Below are positions 15,276 to 18,159 of a DNA stretch of 18,159 nucleotides, piece after piece. This DNA comes from a bacterium (GTDB taxonomy: Bacteria; Cyanobacteriota; Vampirovibrionia; Gastranaerophilales; UBA9971), in assembly GCA_037147175.1 (NCBI GenBank), contig JBAWVS010000053.1, positions 1-18,159 on the forward strand, written 5' to 3'. Position 1 is the first letter of the stretch, and each line of letters starts with the position of its first letter. A program made the translations under genes and the position numbers. Below the pieces are notes generated by a model. It was not told where the DNA came from, did no database searches, and saw only the letters and a program-made list of their open reading frames with translations.

Positions 15276-16625
15276 TTATACAAGATGACAGTTGCTTTCC
15301 TTTAACCTTTCAGGAATTACATCAAGAGAAATTAAATCCTGATAGGTTTCTCTTTTTATTATAACATCAGATTGACCTTCTTGTACAATAATTCCTGCCG
15401 GTTTCGGCACACGATTATAATTACTCGCCATAGAATAATTGTAAGCCCCTGTACAGAATATACAAATAATATCACCTGGCTCTGTTTCAGGAAGTACGGC
15501 ATCATTTATTAACACATCTCCTGATTCGCAGTATCTTCCTGCTATTGTCACTGTCTCTGTAGCTTTTTCATTAGCTTTATTAGCGATAATCCCGTTATAT
15601 TTTGCTTGATACATTGAAGGTCTTGGGTTATCAGCCATCCCTCCGTCAACTGCTATATATTTCTTGCCTTCAGGAACTTGTTTTGAGCTTCCTACAGTAT
15701 AAAGTGTAACTCCTGCGTTAGAAATTATACTTCTTCCCGGCTCAATAACGATTTTGGGCTCAGGCAGGTTATATTTCGCTAAATTTTGTTTTAGAGCTGT
15801 TAAAATAACTTCTGCTATTTCAAAAACAGAAGGAGGATCATCTTCTGAAACGTATTGAACCCCAAGACCACCGCCCAAATTCATTTCTTCAAGTGTAATA
15901 CCAAATTTATCCCGAATTCTTGCAAATTCAGAGACAACAACTTCTACTAAATCAGCATAAACGTTTGTTTCAAAGATTTGAGAGCCTATATGTCCGTGCA
16001 GGCCTTTTAAATTAAGATTAGGGCATCTTTCTTTTATAAGCTCTATAGCCTCATCAATCTGTGTTAAATCAAATCCGAATTTGCTGTCAAGATGTCCTGT
16101 TTGTATGTATTCGTGGGTGTGACATTCGATACCTGGTGTGATTCTTAAAATAACGTCGACTTGAAGGTTCTTTGACAGGGCAATGCTGTCAAGAAGCTCT
16201 ATTTCGAAAAAGTTATCGACTGTAATTCTTCCAATGCCTGTTTCTAAAGCAAGCTCCAACTCCTCTGAAGATTTGTTATTTCCGTTAAAATAGCATTTTT
16301 CCATAGGAAAGTTTGCGCTTGAAGCTGTATAAATTTCGCCGCCTGAAACCACGTCCAGCCCGAAGCCTTCGTCCTTGAGAATAGCACAAACAGCTTGTGT
16401 CATAAAAGCCTTAGAGGCAAAAAGTATTGAAATATTACTATAGGAAGAAAAAGCTTCTTTGTACTGCCTGCAACTATTTCTTAAAGTTTCTTCATCGTAT
16501 ACATAAAGTGGAGTACCGTACTTTTCAGCTAATTCAACAACGTCACATCCGCCGATTTCAAGATGGCCACCGGCATTAATTTTAGTAGTGACCGGCATTA
16601 TAGATTGGTTAACCGTATTTTTCAT
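15276..16625 (-). CDS. lysA: Diaminopimelate decarboxylase LysA
   Basis: LysA is a PLP enzyme that decarboxylates meso-diaminopimelate to L-lysine. The 449-aa protein is a fold III decarboxylase with the PLP lysine K72 (ILFASKAF), HGHIGSQI (210-217), the glycine-rich NLGGGLGVQY (249-258), EPGRSI (295-300), the active-site CESGD (366-370, cysteine from the partner subunit) and GAYNYSMASNYN (393-404). Length is slightly above the usual 410-430, because of about 15 extra N-terminal residues. The ATG at 16625 has AAAGGA upstream; ATG codon 10 has none. It follows mqnC by 27 nt. The next gene, cdaA, lies 103 nt downstream beyond a repeat. Confidence 0.97.
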   Translation of the reverse strand: MKNTVNQSIMPVTTKINAGGHLEIGGCDVVELAEKYGTPLYVYDEETLRNSCRQYKEAFSSYSNISILFASKAFMTQAVCAILKDEGFGLDVVSGGEIYTASSANFPMEKCYFNGNNKSSEELELALETGIGRITVDNFFEIELLDSIALSKNLQVDVILRITPGIECHTHEYIQTGHLDSKFGFDLTQIDEAIELIKERCPNLNLKGLHGHIGSQIFETNVYADLVEVVVSEFARIRDKFGITLEEMNLGGGLGVQYVSEDDPPSVFEIAEVILTALKQNLAKYNLPEPKIVIEPGRSIISNAGVTLYTVGSSKQVPEGKKYIAVDGGMADNPRPSMYQAKYNGIIANKANEKATETVTIAGRYCESGDVLINDAVLPETEPGDIICIFCTGAYNYSMASNYNRVPKPAGIIVQEGQSDVIIKRETYQDLISLDVIPERLKESNCHLV

Positions 16626-16652
16626 TTTAAATATTCCTTTGTTTTGTCTTTT

Positions 16653-17717
16653 TCAAGCTTTTTTATCATTAAAATTTTTCAAAATCTCATAATTTGTGTT
16701 TCTTTGAGCTGCTTTAAATCCTGCTTTTTGAATATTTTCGATAATTTCATCAATGGTGGCTCTGTTTAAGACACCTGCTGCCTTAACGACATTTTCCTCA
16801 AGCATTGTACCACCAAAATCATTTGCGCCAAATCTTAAACTTAGCTGTGCAATTTTTAATCCCTGTGTAACCCATGAAGCTTGAATATTCGGAATATTAT
16901 CTAAAACAAGTCTTGAAACTGCAAGGATTTTTAGATAATCATTCGCTGTTATGCCAGAAAAACCAGTTTTAAAAAGTTCTGAAGAATATCCTTCAAACGG
17001 GGCGAAAGTCCAGGGAATAAAGGCTGTAAAACCGCCTGTTTTATCTTGCAAAGTCCGTATTTTTAAAAGATGTTCCACTATATGTTCATAATCTTCACCA
17101 AAACCAAAAACCATTGTTGCGGTTGTTTTTAGCCCTAAACAGTGTGCTGTTTCCATAATATCAAGCCATTCCTGAGAAGAAATTTTGTTAGGGCTTATTT
17201 TTTGTCTTATTTCATCGCATAAAATCTCAGCCCCGCCTCCCGGAATAGAAGACAGACCGCGTTCAATAAACATCTCCAGAAGTTTTTTGGAAGTTAAATT
17301 ATTATTCTTTGCTATAAAAGAGATTTCCGAGGGGGAAAATGAATGAATAGTTAAAGAAGGAAAGTCTTTCCTAAGTGATGTTATGAGTTCCAGATAATAA
17401 TCAAGAGGAATATCAGGATTTAATCCGCCTTGAAGTAGTAATTGGGTGCCTCCTACAGAAACAAGTTCGGTGATTTTCCTTTTTATAACTTGATAATCAA
17501 GAACATAAGAGCCTTTTTGGTCTTTATCCTTATGAAAGGCACAAAATTTGCATTTACAGGTGCATATATTTGTATAATTTATATTTCTATCCACAACAAA
17601 AGTTACAGGCTCACTCTCAGGATGAAATTCCTGTCTTTTAGTGTCTGCAAGCTGTCCGAGTTTTAGAATATTATTATTTTCAAGAAGCTTGAGTGCTTCA
17701 AGTTTATTTATTCTCAT
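16653..17717 (-). CDS. mqnC: Cyclic dehypoxanthinyl futalosine synthase MqnC (radical SAM)
   Basis: MqnC is a radical SAM enzyme of the futalosine pathway to menaquinone, cyclising dehypoxanthine futalosine. The 354-aa protein has normal length and a CX3CX2C cluster motif (C52, C56, C59 in NICTCKCKFCAFH) preceded by the family wording VVDRNINYTN. It also has GGTQLLLQGGLNPDIP, SIPGGGAEIL, FIPWTFAPF and, near the C-terminus, IQASWVTQGLKIAQ followed by GANDFGGTMLEENVV, which distinguishes MqnC from the related MqnE and from CofG/CofH. It heads the minus-strand cluster and lies 27 nt before lysA; no other mqn gene is in the window. No Shine-Dalgarno sequence is seen, and the best promoter predicts a leaderless mRNA. 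Confidence 0.95.
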   Translation of the reverse strand: MRINKLEALKLLENNNILKLGQLADTKRQEFHPESEPVTFVVDRNINYTNICTCKCKFCAFHKDKDQKGSYVLDYQVIKRKITELVSVGGTQLLLQGGLNPDIPLDYYLELITSLRKDFPSLTIHSFSPSEISFIAKNNNLTSKKLLEMFIERGLSSIPGGGAEILCDEIRQKISPNKISSQEWLDIMETAHCLGLKTTATMVFGFGEDYEHIVEHLLKIRTLQDKTGGFTAFIPWTFAPFEGYSSELFKTGFSGITANDYLKILAVSRLVLDNIPNIQASWVTQGLKIAQLSLRFGANDFGGTMLEENVVKAAGVLNRATIDEIIENIQKAGFKAAQRNTNYEILKNFNDKKA

Positions 17718-17723
17718 TTTAAT

Positions 17724-17752
17724 ATTTTACCAAATAGTTTAATGCTAAACAA
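17724..17752 (-). promoter_or_regulatory. Promoter of mqnC, predicting a leaderless mRNA
   Basis: The minus strand has TTGTTT (17752-17747), a 17-nt spacer ending TGG (extended -10) and TAAAAT (17729-17724). Only 6 nt separate the -10 from the ATG at 17717, so transcription would start at or next to the start codon. Confidence 0.6.
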
Positions 17753-17932
17753 AAATACTTTTTAAAAATCTTATATTTTATGTTACATAATATTAAATTG
17801 ATTTTTCTCAACTATATCAGTAGTTTTGGCATTAATTTAAAAAACATTTTGAAATGAAATATCATTTTTTTCTTTCACAGTACTTTAATCAAATAGAAAT
17901 TAATAAAAAGTCTTATACAGTATTAATTAAAT

Positions 17933-17945
17933 CAGGCAAAGCCTG
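17933..17945 (+). other. Small hairpin just before the ribosome binding site of the 53-aa ORF
   Basis: CAGGC-AAA-GCCTG forms a 5-bp GC-rich stem with a 3-nt loop ending 1 nt before the GAAAGGA ribosome binding site. In such AT-rich DNA this stem stands out and could affect translation or mRNA stability. The rest of 17753-17932 is AT-rich with no supported feature. Confidence 0.4.
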
Positions 17946-17960
17946 GAAAGGAACAGGATA

Positions 17961-18122
17961 ATGAATATAAACTCAACTCAAAATAGTGCACAGAAAAGTT
18001 TAAGCTTTGGCTCAATCGAACTATCAACAGAACTTAAAAGAGGGCTATACAGATTTAATAGAGAAAAAGTCGAGCAATTTTGTAGAGAAACAAGTGCAGT
18101 CGGTAGTCTAGTGTTCAGTTAA
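17961..18122 (+). CDS. Small hypothetical protein, 53 aa, with N-terminal FG motif
   Basis: An ATG at 17961 with AAAGGA 8 nt upstream opens a 53-codon frame ending in TAA. The product starts with a polar Asn/Ser/Gln-rich stretch (MNINSTQNSAQKS), then LSFGSIELS, then a charged helical segment (TELKRGLYRFNREKVEQF) and a short hydrophobic end. I recall many short gut-Melainabacteria proteins that open with such a polar run followed by SFG, but I cannot confirm this by search. No domain or catalytic motif is seen. It is divergent from mqnC and is not followed by another gene inside the window. It might be a truncated form of a longer family member. Confidence 0.5.
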   Translation: MNINSTQNSAQKSLSFGSIELSTELKRGLYRFNREKVEQFCRETSAVGSLVFS

Positions 18123-18159
18123 GTTAAAAGTTTAGAACAAATTTTCTTTTTTCACGTCT

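Noticed and set aside
17854-17961. A 35-codon plus-strand ORF whose TAA overlaps the ATG of the 53-aa ORF (TAATG).
   Set aside because: It has no ribosome binding site and a composition expected of AT-rich DNA; the overlap may be chance. It is worth a look only if conserved.
1-18159. Defence island, prophage, insertion sequence or CRISPR array.
   Set aside because: No transposase, integrase, phage, Cas or nuclease gene and no regularly spaced repeats were seen; parDE is the only accessory-type module.

Overview
The window is AT-rich chromosomal DNA, apparently from a flagellated, non-photosynthetic relative of Cyanobacteria (Melainabacteria/Vampirovibrionia, perhaps Gastranaerophilales). The main arguments are: lysA lies directly upstream of a CdaA-type diadenylate cyclase, an order known from cyanobacteria (there followed by uppS); the sensor kinase has an N-terminal region resembling the cyanobacteria-rich DICT sensory domain; and a menaquinone (futalosine pathway) gene is present, fitting reports of vitamin K synthesis in gut Melainabacteria. 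This placement is inference; no marker gene in the window settles it.

Layout. Positions 1-400 hold two tiny divergent ORFs with ribosome binding sites. A complete tRNA-Asp transcription unit follows on the minus strand (promoter, gene, terminator). Next is a membrane chemoreceptor with a C-terminal hemerythrin domain (590-2254, minus), with its own promoter. From 10942 down to 2386 all genes are on the minus strand and form one apparent operon, in transcription order: NarL-type response regulator, DICT-like histidine kinase, flgB, flgC, fliE, fliF, fliG, fliH, fliI. It ends in a hairpin next to the chemoreceptor promoter. It encodes the proximal rod, MS ring, rotor switch and export ATPase of a flagellum, led by a two-component system that is the obvious candidate regulator.

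The stretch 10943-11295 has no gene but is full of inverted repeats. On the plus strand follow a RidA-family protein (11296-11757), a parDE toxin-antitoxin pair with a well-formed double-palindrome operator (11788-12399), and a tandem GNAT-like protein (12425-13459). This converges, with a 2-nt gap, on a minus-strand metabolic cluster: mqnC (menaquinone), lysA (lysine), cdaA (c-di-AMP), pdxJ (vitamin B6). A degenerate copy of a GTCATTGC...GCAATCTCA-type dispersed repeat sits between lysA and cdaA.

The right end has a 53-residue plus-strand ORF with a clear ribosome binding site and an N-terminal FG motif also seen in the 30-residue ORF at the left end.

Functionally, the hemerythrin chemoreceptor, the two-component pair and the flagellar operon suggest oxygen- or redox-guided motility under dedicated control. 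Several genes use rare starts (TTG for fliF and fliH, GTG for cdaA), each with a supporting Shine-Dalgarno sequence. No insertion sequence, prophage or CRISPR array was seen.
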